NCBI GenBank assembly: GCA_963674625.2
Contig: CAXXXO010000003.1
Span: 434,001 to 498,000, forward strand
Source: JALHFZ01 sp963674625
Lineage (GTDB): Bacteria; Synergistota; Synergistia; Synergistales; Aminobacteriaceae
Direction: 5' to 3'
Length of the DNA stretch: 64,000 nucleotides
Each line of letters begins with the position of its first letter. The stretch's first letter is position 1. The notes under the pieces are model-generated. The model worked only from the letters and a program-made list of their open reading frames with translations. It was not told the DNA's origin and did not search any database. Made by a program: the position numbers and the translations under genes. Shown piece by piece: positions 1 to 9,245 of this stretch.

Positions 1-621
1 GCGGGTCGCAGCGAGAAAGGAGCCGAAAAGGATGAACATGAAGACATAGCTTGCCGAGACGGTCAGGGTGGTTCCGTAGATCCCCTCGTCCGTAAGGGCC
101 ATCCGAAGGATGATCCGCTCCCAGTTAAACCCCCGATGGGCGAAAAGGCCCGGAAAATGGGGTCCGAGCCTGGTGTAAGCGAGAAAGAAGAGGCTGAGAA
201 TCGTCAGGGGCAGCCCGATGGAACGTCGGCTCGCCTCAGTTAGCAGCAGCATGGTCATGACGGCCACGGCAAGATCCACCATGAGGGGGTTCATGTTCGA
301 CTCCAGGATGCGGTCGTAGGAGTAGATCATATAGACTGAGGAAAAGAGGGAAAGACCGGCGTATACCCAGTCAAGAAGAGAGGGACGGCGCCGGGGGGAT
401 ATATTAAAGGCTGGATAGAGAAGAAATGTCACCGCCATGAGAGTTCCCAGGTGGATGGCGTTCATCTTGATGCTCATGATGACGCCGATGGTGTTCATCC
501 AAAAGTGAATGAGGGATGTCGACACGGTCAGGACGAGAAATATTTTCAGCAGTCTGCCCTCGAGCAGCCTAGTCGGAACCGATTCAAAGGGTGAGAAGTT
601 TCCCAGAAAATTTTTCAGCAA
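1..621 (-). CDS. TRAP transporter fused permease, TAXI type (C-terminus cut by window)
   Basis: Read on the minus strand from a TTG at 621 preceded by GGAGG, open to the window edge (207 codons). The translation is very hydrophobic, with several membrane segments and the N-terminal layout of fused DctQM-type permeases that work with TAXI binding proteins. These carriers import organic acids or amino acids using a sodium or proton gradient. It lies 67 bp downstream of the TAXI binding-protein gene on the same strand, so the two form an operon. It is too short for the normal ORF cut-offs because its end is outside the window. The family call is confident; the substrate is unknown. Confidence 0.85.
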   Translation of the reverse strand, partial: MLKNFLGNFSPFESVPTRLLEGRLLKIFLVLTVSTSLIHFWMNTIGVIMSIKMNAIHLGTLMAVTFLLYPAFNISPRRRPSLLDWVYAGLSLFSSVYMIYSYDRILESNMNPLMVDLAVAVMTMLLLTEASRRSIGLPLTILSLFFLAYTRLGPHFPGLFAHRGFNWERIILRMALTDEGIYGTTLTVSASYVFMFILFGSFLAATR

Positions 622-688
622 TCTTGTGCCCTCCAGAATAAAAAATGGGGGCAGAAAACAGGTCTCTGCCCCCGGAAGTCTATTTTCT

Positions 689-1678
689 TTACGGCATCAG
701 GTTCTGGGGAATATCGAACCCTTTTTCCTTGAAGAATTTCACCGCGCCGGGATGAAGGGGTGCTCCGAAAAGTCCGTCAAGAGGCTTGTCGTAGCTGACC
801 TTTGTGAAGGCGGCGTGCTCTTTTTCCATTTTCTCCTTGTCATCGTAGATGACCTTCAGCATGTCGTAGACAACTTCTTCTGGAACATCTTTCCCGACAA
901 GCAGGGCCGACTTGATGCCTCCGACGTGGAGGTCCTTTTCCTGCTTCGGATAGGTTCCCGCAGGAATGAGAACCTTGTAATAAAAAGGAGCATCCTTCTT
1001 GAGTTTTTCAAGGTCCGAATCGGAGAACTCGAGAACGCCGACCTTCGTCCGGCCGGCCATCAGCTCGGCCACAGCTCCCGTAGGGACCCCGGCTTCGGCG
1101 TTGAAGGCGTCGATCTGGCCGTTCTGCAGCCCCTGTGAGCCCTCGGAGTACCCCACTCGCTCGGGAATGATGTCATCGAAGGTCAGGCCGGCGAGTTCCT
1201 TCAGCAGCACGCGGCTGGAGAACTCCGTGCCCGAACCGGCCGGGCCGACGGCGATCTTCTTGCCCTTAAGGTCCGCCCAGGTCTTGATGCCCGAATCTTC
1301 CAGGTATACGAACTGAGTCACGTCGGGCCACAGGCCCATGACATACCGAAGATTGTCGATCTTGTTGCCTTCGTACCGAACCGTTCCGGTGTAGGCAAAC
1401 CCCGTGAGGTTCGCCATGGCAATGGCCATCTCGGCCTCGCCCTTTTTCATCATTTCAAGATTTTCCGCGGTTCCTCCTGAACTCTGGGCGGACCATTTGT
1501 ATCCTTTTTCGGCAAGAAGGGTGTTAAAATGATTCGCCAGGATCGTGCCGACCGGATAATAGGTACCTCCCGTACTTCCAGTGACCATTGTAACGAATTC
1601 AACGGCAAAAACAGGGGCAGCGGTAAAAGCAACAAGGACAGCAAGAATCAGGATGCTCGCAATTCTTCGTACACTCAT
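689..1678 (-). CDS. TAXI family TRAP transporter solute-binding protein
   Basis: A 329-residue protein with a signal peptide (MSVRRIASILILAVLVAFTA, cleavage after ...PVFA). It matches TAXI receptors: the N-terminal VTMVTGSTGGTYYPVGTILA glycine-rich segment, then KKIAVGPAGSGTEFSSRVLL, and NGQIDAFNAEAGVP in the middle. It binds the solute in the periplasm (or cell envelope) and delivers it to the permease encoded immediately downstream. Start ATG has AAAGGAGC upstream. The intergenic space 1679-1880 upstream is shared with the divergent azlC gene and must hold both promoters. Substrate cannot be read from sequence; glutamate or other organic acids are typical for the family. Confidence 0.93.
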   Translation of the reverse strand: MSVRRIASILILAVLVAFTAAPVFAVEFVTMVTGSTGGTYYPVGTILANHFNTLLAEKGYKWSAQSSGGTAENLEMMKKGEAEMAIAMANLTGFAYTGTVRYEGNKIDNLRYVMGLWPDVTQFVYLEDSGIKTWADLKGKKIAVGPAGSGTEFSSRVLLKELAGLTFDDIIPERVGYSEGSQGLQNGQIDAFNAEAGVPTGAVAELMAGRTKVGVLEFSDSDLEKLKKDAPFYYKVLIPAGTYPKQEKDLHVGGIKSALLVGKDVPEEVVYDMLKVIYDDKEKMEKEHAAFTKVSYDKPLDGLFGAPLHPGAVKFFKEKGFDIPQNLMP

Positions 1679-1880
1679 GGCATAATGCTCCTTTCTGATT
1701 TGTCGATAGCTGAACAGGGAAATTATACAAGGAAGTCAATTTTTTGTGAATCCCCTCACTTTGAAAACAAAGGAATTATCATTTCTGAAATCAGATTTGA
1801 GAAAAGTTCGGGGCAGCTCCAGGAAAAAATTTCGGATTGGAATTCTGCACTAAAGATACCGTCAAGGAGAGATTCGACAG

Positions 1881-2606
1881 ATGATGGATACAGAAGGGAT
1901 CGGAACAACCGTCTGGGAGAGCCGGGAAATCCTCGAAGGGGTACGAAAGAGCGGGCCGATTCTGCTTGGGGTCATCCCCTTCGGAATCACCTGCGGCGTT
2001 ATGGGGTCGACGGCAGGACTGACTCCCCTTGAGACGGTGGCCATGTCCCTTTTCGTCTTCGCCGGGTCCGCCCAGTTCATCGCGATCACCATGATGGCCT
2101 CCGGAACTGCCGGATGGGGGATCATCGTCCTGACCACTTTTATCGTCAATTTGCGCCATCTGCTCATGGGTGCGTCTCTGGCCCCCTCCATGGCCACTCT
2201 TTCCCTTCGGGTACGGGCACTTCTCTCCTTTCTTCTGACAGACGAAGCCTATGCCGTGACGGTCAGCCGGATCGACAGCAAAGGATACAGCCCTGCTTTC
2301 CAGTTCGGGGCCGGGATGAGCATCTACATCACTTGGGCGGCGACAACAATGGCCGGAGCTCTCGCCGGCAGCCGCATTCCCGACCCTCTTGCCTGGGGGC
2401 TCGATTTTGCCCTGCCGGCAACCTTCCTCGTGCTGCTTCTGCCCCGGCTGAAAGACCGGATCAGCCTCAGCGTATGCCTGGTCGCCGGGATCATTTCCAT
2501 TGCAGGGTCAGTGTATCTGCCGGGGAAATGGTACATGATCGCCGCAACCCTGGCAGCGGTCGTCACGGGCGGCATTATGGAAGGAGTGAAAGCCCGTGCG
2601 GAGTGA
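1881..2606 (+). CDS. azlC: AzlC family branched-chain amino acid exporter subunit
   Basis: 241 residues with the AzlC signature near the N-terminus (GPILLGVIPFGITCGVMGST, then ETVAMSLFVFAGSAQFIAI) and about six membrane segments. AzlC pairs with the small AzlD protein to export branched-chain amino acids or analogues such as azaleucine. Starts at ATGATG with AAGGAGA upstream. The 3' end overlaps the next gene, azlD, by 11 bp, which indicates translational coupling. Length and partner are typical of the family. Confidence 0.93.
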   Translation: MMDTEGIGTTVWESREILEGVRKSGPILLGVIPFGITCGVMGSTAGLTPLETVAMSLFVFAGSAQFIAITMMASGTAGWGIIVLTTFIVNLRHLLMGASLAPSMATLSLRVRALLSFLLTDEAYAVTVSRIDSKGYSPAFQFGAGMSIYITWAATTMAGALAGSRIPDPLAWGLDFALPATFLVLLLPRLKDRISLSVCLVAGIISIAGSVYLPGKWYMIAATLAAVVTGGIMEGVKARAE

Positions 2607-2916
2607 GATATTTTTCATCATTGCGGGAATGACCACGGCGACCTTTGCAACCCGCTTCGCAAGTGCAGCGATCCTGGGTCAGAAAAAGATGCCTCCTGCG
2701 CTCGAACGATGGCTCAGGCACATCCCCACGGGCATTCTCACCGCCCTGATCGTCCCCGCTCTTCTGATGCCGAAGGGATATATCGATCTTTCCTTTGACA
2801 ACCATTATCTGATAGCCGGGCTGGTGGCCGCTGCCGCGGCATGGAAAAGCAGGAAGATGGTCGCCACGCTTGTATTGGGCATGGGAACCATGTTCGTTCT
2901 GAAGTTTCTGGGGTGA
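2596..2916 (+). CDS. azlD: AzlD family amino acid transport protein
   Basis: 106 residues, GTG start inside the end of azlC. Four hydrophobic segments; the sequence FIIAGMTTATFATRFASA and the HIPTGILTALIVPALL segment fit AzlD. It acts with AzlC in the membrane. No other gene follows on this strand: 2917-3004 is a convergent gap before the MFS gene; an inverted repeat (CCTCCTGTT near 2970 and AACAGGAGG near 3025) spans it, but the loop is long and I do not call a terminator. Confidence 0.9.
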   Translation: MRSEIFFIIAGMTTATFATRFASAAILGQKKMPPALERWLRHIPTGILTALIVPALLMPKGYIDLSFDNHYLIAGLVAAAAAWKSRKMVATLVLGMGTMFVLKFLG

Positions 2917-3004
2917 GGCTGATGGAACAGGCAGGTTTTTGAGAACTTCAGAGTTTGCAGCAAATAACATTCCTCCTGTTTTTTTGCTGCGGACCGGGTA
3001 GTTT

Positions 3005-4165
3005 TCAGCCTTCCCTCCGGGGAACAGGAGGATTTTGCCGCAGAAGAAATAATTCCATCAGAACTATGACCGCTGCCGCCGAAAAGGCTGGCCCGTACCC
3101 CATAAGTTCTCCGGCAGCCGTAAAAAACGGCGGCCCCAGAAAGTACCCCACCCCCCAGAGCAGATAAAAAACTCCGGAGATCGACCCCTTAAGGGAAGCA
3201 GGAACCCTTTCGTTGAGAAGCACCATGGATGCAATGCAGAACATACCCAGACCGAAACTGGCCAGGAACAGAAAAAAATAAACGGTTTTTCCGGTAAAGG
3301 CCATGAAGGGCGCAAGCCCTCCCGCTATCAGCAGCAGACCGGCAGACAGGGGAAGCTGCGTTCCCCTGGTGTCGGTCATTTTACCGGCCGCTATCTGAGA
3401 GATGCTTACGGCAACGTAAAAGAAGCTGAAGAAAATCGCCACTTCGCTTTGACTGAATCCCTTTTCGCTGAGAAGCACTCCCGGTATGGCCGTTACGAAA
3501 AGGCCATAGATCCCTCCGTATAGAACAACTCCCGCCAGCACCGCAGGTCGGCGAATTTCCCCTATCGCCCGGAGGATTTGGCCGTACCCTGAAGGGATCT
3601 CCACTCTCCCGGCTGCTGCGGGGTTCCTTGCGAAGAGTGCGACCAGTATGGCCCCGACCAGCCCGCAGACCCCGAAGAACAGAAAGGCTTCTCTGCCGCT
3701 CCAGGCCTTGCAGGCCCAGGCGCACAGCAGACTTCCCGCCGTCAGTCCGAGATGAATCGAGGCGTTGTAGTTTCCTATTTCTACGCCCTTCGACCTGCTG
3801 AAAAGCAGGGAGAGAAGAGCCGGCCCGAGAGCCCAGATCGGAACTTCACCGATCCCCTGAAGCATCCTGCCAGCAAGCAGGCTCACTACGCAGTCGGAGT
3901 TGAAATAGACGAACCCAGACAGTCCGCAGACTGCGTACCCGGCGACGAGAAAGCCTTTAAATCCGAAGCGGTCGGCAAGGTACCCTGCCGGAAGCTGAAA
4001 TAATACAAATGGAAGGGCAAAGGCGGAGGCGATATATCCGACAGATTTCATGGACCCGGAGAACTCTATCAGCATTCCCGGCAGAAGGGCGACGATCATG
4101 CCCACTCCGGCCATCTGAATGAATGCCGCGCCGCAGAGTGCTAGAGATGTAGTCCGGCTGCTCAC
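3005..4165 (-). CDS. MFS transporter
   Basis: 386 residues with twelve predicted membrane helices and the major facilitator loop motif between helices 2 and 3 (PAGYLADRFGFKGFLVAGY, residues about 59-77). GTG start with GAGAGG upstream. It is a single gene, convergent with azlCD and upstream of the sbcC-like gene on the same strand, separated by 143 bp with no recognisable content. The substrate is unknown; drug or metabolite efflux is the usual role for this size class. Confidence 0.88.
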   Translation of the reverse strand: MSSRTTSLALCGAAFIQMAGVGMIVALLPGMLIEFSGSMKSVGYIASAFALPFVLFQLPAGYLADRFGFKGFLVAGYAVCGLSGFVYFNSDCVVSLLAGRMLQGIGEVPIWALGPALLSLLFSRSKGVEIGNYNASIHLGLTAGSLLCAWACKAWSGREAFLFFGVCGLVGAILVALFARNPAAAGRVEIPSGYGQILRAIGEIRRPAVLAGVVLYGGIYGLFVTAIPGVLLSEKGFSQSEVAIFFSFFYVAVSISQIAAGKMTDTRGTQLPLSAGLLLIAGGLAPFMAFTGKTVYFFLFLASFGLGMFCIASMVLLNERVPASLKGSISGVFYLLWGVGYFLGPPFFTAAGELMGYGPAFSAAAVIVLMELFLLRQNPPVPRREG

Positions 4166-4308
4166 AATGATTGCCTCTCTTTCGTGGAATCACCCTGAAT
4201 CCGGCTGACCGCAATGTGAAGCAAAACTCGCCCTGCAGCGGGCAGAAATTCCGCTTCCCTCTTCCTCTTTTTCTTCGTCCGTGGAATCCCGTTCTCTTCC
4301 GGAACTTT

Positions 4309-7014
4309 CTACCCTTTCAAGCTCTCCAGGTTGAAGCGGTTCGCTCCTGCCAGGTTCAGGAATCTGTCGGGCTGGCAGGTCAGGATCAGAACCTGCAGGT
4401 TTTCGGCAGTCTCCTTCAGGATTTCCAGAATCCTTGGAAACCGGAGGCCGTCCGTGGCCATAAGGATGTCGTCGAGGACCAGCAGCTGTCTCTCGCCGGA
4501 TCCGGCCGCCTCCGCGAGGGCCAGGCGCACCGCGAAGTGCACCTGTTCCCTTTCGCCGCCGGACAGTGTACTCACGTCTACCCCCTTGCCGGTTTCCCCG
4601 GGGACAAAGGCCGACGGCGCCATTCCCTCATTCAGAACAAGGCGTCCCTTCCGGTTTCCGGCAATCTTTCCGACCATTTCCGTCGCCTTTTCTTCGACGA
4701 TACGGTTGACCGTCTCAGCCAGTTCCTGCCGACAGGCCCCGTAAGTATCCCAGAGGAGCCCGACCGAATCGGCAGCGATCTTCTCGGCCCGGTGCCTCCT
4801 CCGCAGTTCTTCGAATTCTTCCTCAAGATCGGCAATCAGGGAGTAGAGACCCTTTCCTGAGGTGATCTCAAGTCTGGTCTCTTCCCGGGCCAGGTCCATT
4901 TGGACATCCTGCAGGGCTGTGCTGAGCCTTTTCTCCGTTTCACGGGCTTTGCGGTGGGTTTCGACAGGATCTCCTTCGTAGGCTTCCAGCAGCCTGCGGT
5001 ATTCCCCGGCTTTCGTCCGGAAGGAATCCCACCGGAGCAAGAACTGCGACAGCTCAGTCTGCCTTTCTTCAGGGGATTTTCCGTCACTTTCCAGCATACG
5101 GAGCTTTTCCCTGAGATTTTCCTGCCTCTCTTCGAGGGATTGGAGGGTATGACGCTCCCTGTCGAGTTCCCTTTGTTTCTCCGCCGCCGCGGCCTGCGCC
5201 CCGTCCCTGGCAGTCTCGGCAGACGCGGCTCTTTCTGCGGCAGCAGCCCTTTCGGCCAGGGCTTCCCTTTCAAGTTCCATCGGGGCCGGCAGATTTTCTT
5301 TCCACTCCGGAAAGTTTTCGAGAATGGTTTGAACATCTTTTTGCCCCCGGGCTCGGCTTTCTTCGAGAGATTCCATGGTATTCCTTCCAAGGACAGCCGC
5401 GAGACGGGTCTTCTCTTTTTCAGACCGGCGTGCCAGCCCGGATCCCGCCTCGTAAAGCTCTTCAAGTTCCATTTTACTGCCCTTCCCGTAGGGTGCGGTC
5501 ATCTGGGAAAGGGCGTTTCGGGATTCTTCGAAGGCCGCCCGGACCTCATCCGCTTTATCGCACGATCCGAAGGCGCGGATTTTTCCGAAAGATTCGACCT
5601 CGATGCAGACTTCCGGCGCCCCCTGCATGCGGACTTTGTCTCCCTGTCCGAGGGTGACCGGCCCGGGGTTCTCTCCGGAATCCACCCGGCCTCTGAAGGG
5701 AGCTGCCGGCGTGATCTCAAGGGTTATAAGGGAAGCATCGAGCATGATTCTCGCCTCCTGAAGAATTTCGAAGGCTTTACGAATCTTCTGGATTTCCGCA
5801 AGTCCGGGGAAGGATCTTCCCGCTCCTTCCGATTTCAACCTCTCAAGCTCTTCCTTCGCCCGGCATGCTTCCTCGAGGGTTTCGCTCTCTTTCCGGATTT
5901 TATCCTGCAATAAAGCCAGCCTCCGGCCTTCCCTGGCCCGGGCCAGCAGGGCTTCCCCCTTGTCCTTCGCGTTCCGTGCCTCCGCAAATTCCGCCTTTTT
6001 TGTTTCCAGTTCCACCGAAGAGATCCTCACCTCCTCTTCGAGCTCCGGAAGAGAGTTTCGAAGGCTCGTCACTTTATCCCCGATTTCACCTATTTCACCC
6101 CGTATATCCGACATCTGGCCGAGCATGGTTTTGCGGCGGAGGTATTCCGATTCAGCCGCCTTCTCTTCTGCCTCGGCCTTTACCAGTTCGCCAAGATGAG
6201 AATTGTACTCCGAGGCCTTTTTTTCGAGCTTCTTCAGCTCTTCACCGGAACTCTTCGCCTCCTTCCTCAGTTCTTCAATTCGGGAGGCAAGGGCCTTTAC
6301 TCTCATAGAAAGACTTTCTGACTCCCTGTATTCCAGCCTCTTTGATTCGAGCTCTCTTTCTTTGGCCCTGAGAGAGTCCTCGAGCACGGGAAGAGATGAA
6401 GCGCCGCTCCCCGTCCGCAGCCTTCCCGTGGGTGTAAAGTACGTTCCGTAGCGGGCCTTCAGCCGTTCCTCCACTGCCCGAATGCCGCTGTCGAGAATCT
6501 GGACAGACAAAGCCTGCCGTATGCTCGACAAAAGATCCCCTGACAGGCCCTCCAGCTCGAGTTTCCCCTGGGGCGTCCAGAGGACCTGCTGGATTCCCCA
6601 GTGCTCGGGCCGGGACATCCCTTTTTTGGGGGCCTTCGGGGAAAAAAGTTCCCGGGTGGCCGAGTCAGCCTTCGGTCCCTCTGCAAGAGGCCTGTAGGTT
6701 CCCCCCTCCATCCTCTCGAGAAGGGATTCAGGCCTGTCCAGGAAGCGTTTCCGCACCCGGTAGCGGCACCCTTTCGCGGAGAACTCGACCATGACCCGGG
6801 GGGAAAGTTCCCGGCCCCAGGGGCGGAGCTGCTGCACATCCTCCCCCTGGGTGCCGTGATTGTCCATGAGTGCGCAGCGCAGGGCTTCGAAGAGTGTGGA
6901 TTTTCCCGTGGCGTTCGGGGCATAGAGGATGTTGAGTCCTTCCGAAAAAGGCCCCACGGTCGTTTCCCCCACAAGGCAGCGCCAGTTTTCGACGGTGATC
7001 GAATGAAGAATCAT
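4309..7014 (-). CDS. SbcC/Rad50-like AAA ATPase (zinc hook not found)
   Basis: 901 residues when started at the ATG that overlaps the sbcD-like stop codon by ATGA; a longer frame exists but is unlikely. Walker A is YAPNATGKST near residue 37. Two long coiled coils flank a globular centre (about residues 390-480). The C-terminus has the ABC signature STLSGGEREQV and Walker B LLVLDDI, with Asp in place of the usual Glu after Asp. I find no CxxC zinc-hook motif at the centre, unlike classical SbcC/Rad50; YhaN-type ATPases are the closer model. Expected to work with the adjacent nuclease on double-strand breaks or hairpin DNA. Confidence 0.85.
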   Translation of the reverse strand: MILHSITVENWRCLVGETTVGPFSEGLNILYAPNATGKSTLFEALRCALMDNHGTQGEDVQQLRPWGRELSPRVMVEFSAKGCRYRVRKRFLDRPESLLERMEGGTYRPLAEGPKADSATRELFSPKAPKKGMSRPEHWGIQQVLWTPQGKLELEGLSGDLLSSIRQALSVQILDSGIRAVEERLKARYGTYFTPTGRLRTGSGASSLPVLEDSLRAKERELESKRLEYRESESLSMRVKALASRIEELRKEAKSSGEELKKLEKKASEYNSHLGELVKAEAEEKAAESEYLRRKTMLGQMSDIRGEIGEIGDKVTSLRNSLPELEEEVRISSVELETKKAEFAEARNAKDKGEALLARAREGRRLALLQDKIRKESETLEEACRAKEELERLKSEGAGRSFPGLAEIQKIRKAFEILQEARIMLDASLITLEITPAAPFRGRVDSGENPGPVTLGQGDKVRMQGAPEVCIEVESFGKIRAFGSCDKADEVRAAFEESRNALSQMTAPYGKGSKMELEELYEAGSGLARRSEKEKTRLAAVLGRNTMESLEESRARGQKDVQTILENFPEWKENLPAPMELEREALAERAAAAERAASAETARDGAQAAAAEKQRELDRERHTLQSLEERQENLREKLRMLESDGKSPEERQTELSQFLLRWDSFRTKAGEYRRLLEAYEGDPVETHRKARETEKRLSTALQDVQMDLAREETRLEITSGKGLYSLIADLEEEFEELRRRHRAEKIAADSVGLLWDTYGACRQELAETVNRIVEEKATEMVGKIAGNRKGRLVLNEGMAPSAFVPGETGKGVDVSTLSGGEREQVHFAVRLALAEAAGSGERQLLVLDDILMATDGLRFPRILEILKETAENLQVLILTCQPDRFLNLAGANRFNLESLKG

Positions 7015-8108
7015 TGTCGGGCCTCCTCTACGATCGAAAAGAGGTCCAGAAGTGCCCTGACCTTCACCTCCGGGTCGGCTTCCGAAAGCTTGACACGGTT
7101 CGCCACTTCCCTCAGAAGGCCGGGAGGAAGGGCTTCCACCCATGAATCATCTTCCGGAGCCGGGGCCATACCTGAAGCGTCAACCCATGCCCAAAGGAAG
7201 CGGGCCTTCGCCAGCTCGGTGATCCGGTCCAGTTCTTCTCTGTCGGAAGGGCTCATCAGGCCAGAAATGGAAAGGTCAAGAAGAGTGCTCTCGGGCTTTG
7301 GAAGGATATCAACCTGCCTTCTGAGAGCTTTAAGGTCTCCGGGGACATAAATTTTATCAGTACGGGACACCCACTTCAGCCCCCCCGTGGAAACAGGGGT
7401 AAGGACCGGAACGGCTCCGGGGGCTGCAATCTCAACAAGGAGGACATTCCCGCTGTCTCTTTCGCCGAAGGATGTGGGTTCATGGGTTCCCGAATAGGCC
7501 ATCCGCGACGCCCCTGAAGCATCATCGAAGGTCCCCATGGAGTGCCAATGGCCGAGGGCAAGATAGTCAACTCCCGAACGGACCGCCGCGTTCCGGGGAA
7601 TCGGGTGGTCCCATTCCCCTATCGGGGCCCCCTCAACGGAGCCGTGAGCGACCCCGATCAAGGGTTTTCCGTCGGCTTCCGCCCGGATCCAGGCAGTCGG
7701 GTTCTCTCCCGATTGTTTTTCTCTCACAGGACAGGGAGAAAGGGTGCAGCCGGGGGCGGCAAGGTGAGCGTTTTCCTTCAGGATGACCACTCTGAAAAGG
7801 GTTTTCCAGCAGCGGTGCTCCCACACCGAGCCGGGAACCAGAGGGTCATGATTTCCCGGGAGAACGAACACAGGGCAGGGAGCGGACGCAAGAATGTCAG
7901 CCGTCTGCTGAACCAGGGTACGGTCCACGGCATTGTCCTCGAAGAGGTCTCCTGCGACAATGAGAAAGTCGACTTCACTTTGCCGGGCGGCTTCTATGAC
8001 CCTCCGTCCGGCGGCGAGGCGCTCTTCCCGGACCCGTTTCCCCGCCTCCCCGAATCGGGCGGCCTTCATTCCTATCTGCCAGTCAGCCGTGTGGAGAAAT
8101 CGAACCAT
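7011..8108 (-). CDS. SbcD/Mre11-like DNA repair metallophosphoesterase
   Basis: 365 residues with all calcineurin-type phosphoesterase motifs in order: FLHTADWQIG at the N-terminus, VAGDLFEDN, LPGNHDP, GVAHGS and ALGHWHS. These bind two metal ions for nuclease activity. The stop codon overlaps the start of the SbcC-like ATPase (ATGA), so the two are a coupled pair acting at DNA ends. The upstream gap now ends in the left prophage end. In the unlysogenised chromosome this gene would lie just after tRNA-Leu and its terminator. Confidence 0.9.
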   Translation of the reverse strand: MVRFLHTADWQIGMKAARFGEAGKRVREERLAAGRRVIEAARQSEVDFLIVAGDLFEDNAVDRTLVQQTADILASAPCPVFVLPGNHDPLVPGSVWEHRCWKTLFRVVILKENAHLAAPGCTLSPCPVREKQSGENPTAWIRAEADGKPLIGVAHGSVEGAPIGEWDHPIPRNAAVRSGVDYLALGHWHSMGTFDDASGASRMAYSGTHEPTSFGERDSGNVLLVEIAAPGAVPVLTPVSTGGLKWVSRTDKIYVPGDLKALRRQVDILPKPESTLLDLSISGLMSPSDREELDRITELAKARFLWAWVDASGMAPAPEDDSWVEALPPGLLREVANRVKLSEADPEVKVRALLDLFSIVEEARQ

Positions 8109-8300
8109 TTGCCTACCCCCTGCAGAAAATTTTCTATTTCAAGAGGAACCGGGCGATGCGGTTTCCCCTTGAACGGTAGTTAAGGCATCCTTTCAAGAGA
8201 GTAACTGTTTTCTGTACATTCGGCAATGGTTATCGGGGTGGTCAAGACTTTTTGAAGTTCGTTTCGAAGGTCTGCGGATCAAGGTCGTAACCGCGGAGAT

Positions 8301-8352
8301 AAAAAAATCCGCCGCTGCAAGGGATTTCAAACTTCCCCTAACAACGGCGGAT
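8301..8352 (-). terminator. Rho-independent terminator, original tRNA-Leu terminator displaced by the prophage
   Basis: An 11-bp stem (8307-8317 with 8342-8352, one mismatch) followed on the minus strand by seven T (8301-8307). It sits just beyond the left att repeat, where the end of the tRNA-Leu transcript would have been before integration. A related hairpin lies at 50201-50250. The gap 8109-8465 holds no gene apart from this hairpin and the att repeat. Confidence 0.8.
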
Positions 8353-8360
8353 TGTCTTCT

Positions 8361-8379
8361 GGTGCCGAGGGGGGGACTC
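8361..8379. other. Left prophage attachment site (att core)
   Basis: The 19-bp sequence ggtgccgagggggggactc is repeated exactly at 50260-50278, inside the 3' end of tRNA-Leu(CAA). The copies bracket a 41.9-kb block with integrase at one end and lysis genes at the other, as expected for tRNA-targeted integration. Confidence 0.9.
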
Positions 8380-8465
8380 AATTAAAGTGTATAAAAACCG
8401 TCCCTATCTACACTTAAGAGATCTTCAAAATTTGCTGTGGGCGATTTCTGCTTCAATGCACCCCG

Positions 8466-8615
8466 CTATTTCATCCTGTCCTTCAGCCAGGTCCACGGCC
8501 ATTTCTTGGTCTGCATCTTGAAAATAACCGTTACCGCAACGGCAATAACGATCGCCATCAGCACCATGCTCGGGACCTGCCCGATGTAATCCGAAAGATA
8601 CTTTGCACTCATCAT
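8466..8615 (-). CDS. Small membrane protein of the lysis region
   Basis: 49 residues from ATGATG at 8615, preceded by GGAGGGGG. One membrane helix (VPSMVLMAIVIAVAVTVIF) then a basic, Trp-rich tail (KKWPWTWLKDRMK). It is the last gene before attL. Size and position fit a holin or holin accessory protein, but no family is recognised. It ends in TAG. Confidence 0.6.
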   Translation of the reverse strand: MMSAKYLSDYIGQVPSMVLMAIVIAVAVTVIFKMQTKKWPWTWLKDRMK

Positions 8616-8626
8616 TATACCCCCTC

Positions 8627-9007
8627 CTATCTTGCAGCATGCCCAGCGATACCGCCGAGAATGAACGCTATTATCCCCGTCTTCCACCGTTCCGAAGAGA
8701 CCTGCCACTCCATTGCCTTCATGGTAGCCTCAGCAGCCTTCCGCTCAGAATCTTTTGCCACCTCGTAGGAATACACCTTCTCCCGAAGGTCTTTATTGAT
8801 GGCGCGTTCCTCCGCAACCTGGCGTTTCAATACCTCGATCAGTTCTTCCTGCTTCAGCAGGTCTGTCTCCCTGGCGCGAAATGTTTCTGTCGGCATGTAG
8901 ACTGTCTGGCCGTCAAGACTGAGCTTTATCGGCCCGTCTGCGCTCGCGTGCATTGGCAGCATCAAGCAAATCGCCAAGAGGCACGCCGGAAAAATCCTTC
9001 TCCTCAA
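8627..9007 (-). CDS. Spanin-like secreted coiled-coil protein, start nested in upstream gene
   Basis: 126 residues from a TTG at 9007 preceded by GGAGGTG. N-terminal signal peptide (cleavage likely after HASA), central coiled coil (ETDLLKQEELIEVLKRQVAE and onward), and a hydrophobic C-terminus (TGIIAFILGGIAG). The first 95 bp overlap the 110-residue gene in another frame, an arrangement like Rz/Rz1 spanin pairs that fuse the membranes at lysis. The C-terminal helix is unusual for an outer-membrane spanin, so the role is inferred from position and architecture only. Confidence 0.55.
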   Translation of the reverse strand: MRRRIFPACLLAICLMLPMHASADGPIKLSLDGQTVYMPTETFRARETDLLKQEELIEVLKRQVAEERAINKDLREKVYSYEVAKDSERKAAEATMKAMEWQVSSERWKTGIIAFILGGIAGHAAR

Positions 9008-9245
9008 TCGCCTTCACCTCCTCGTCATGCTTTTCCTGGGTCTCTTCGACTTTTTTACCGATGGAGAGGATCTCTTCCAGGAGAACATCTGCGTCCTCCT
9101 TTGCCTTGGTGTATCTAGTCTGCGCCTTCCCCGCGCCGAGGCCGATCAGCGCGAGAGCCGGCAGGGCAATCCATTCGAGCCGTCCGGAGTACCAGAGCCA
9201 GAGAGTACCCAAGATTATGGCCCCGACGAGCAACCATTTCTTCAT
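8913..9245 (-). CDS. Inner-membrane coiled-coil protein, i-spanin-like
   Basis: 110 residues: two hydrophobic segments at the N-terminus (residues about 4-38) followed by a charged coiled coil (residues about 45-85). It starts in an ATGA overlap with the 68-residue membrane protein gene upstream, and its 3' end contains the start of the next gene. This resembles the Rz (i-spanin) position in phage lysis cassettes; family not recognised. Confidence 0.55.
   Translation of the reverse strand: MKKWLLVGAIILGTLWLWYSGRLEWIALPALALIGLGAGKAQTRYTKAKEDADVLLEEILSIGKKVEETQEKHDEEVKAIEEKDFSGVPLGDLLDAANARERRRADKAQS

Noticed and set aside
2960..3035. Terminator between azlD and the MFS gene
   Set aside because: The inverted repeat has a loop of over 40 nt and overlaps the MFS coding end.
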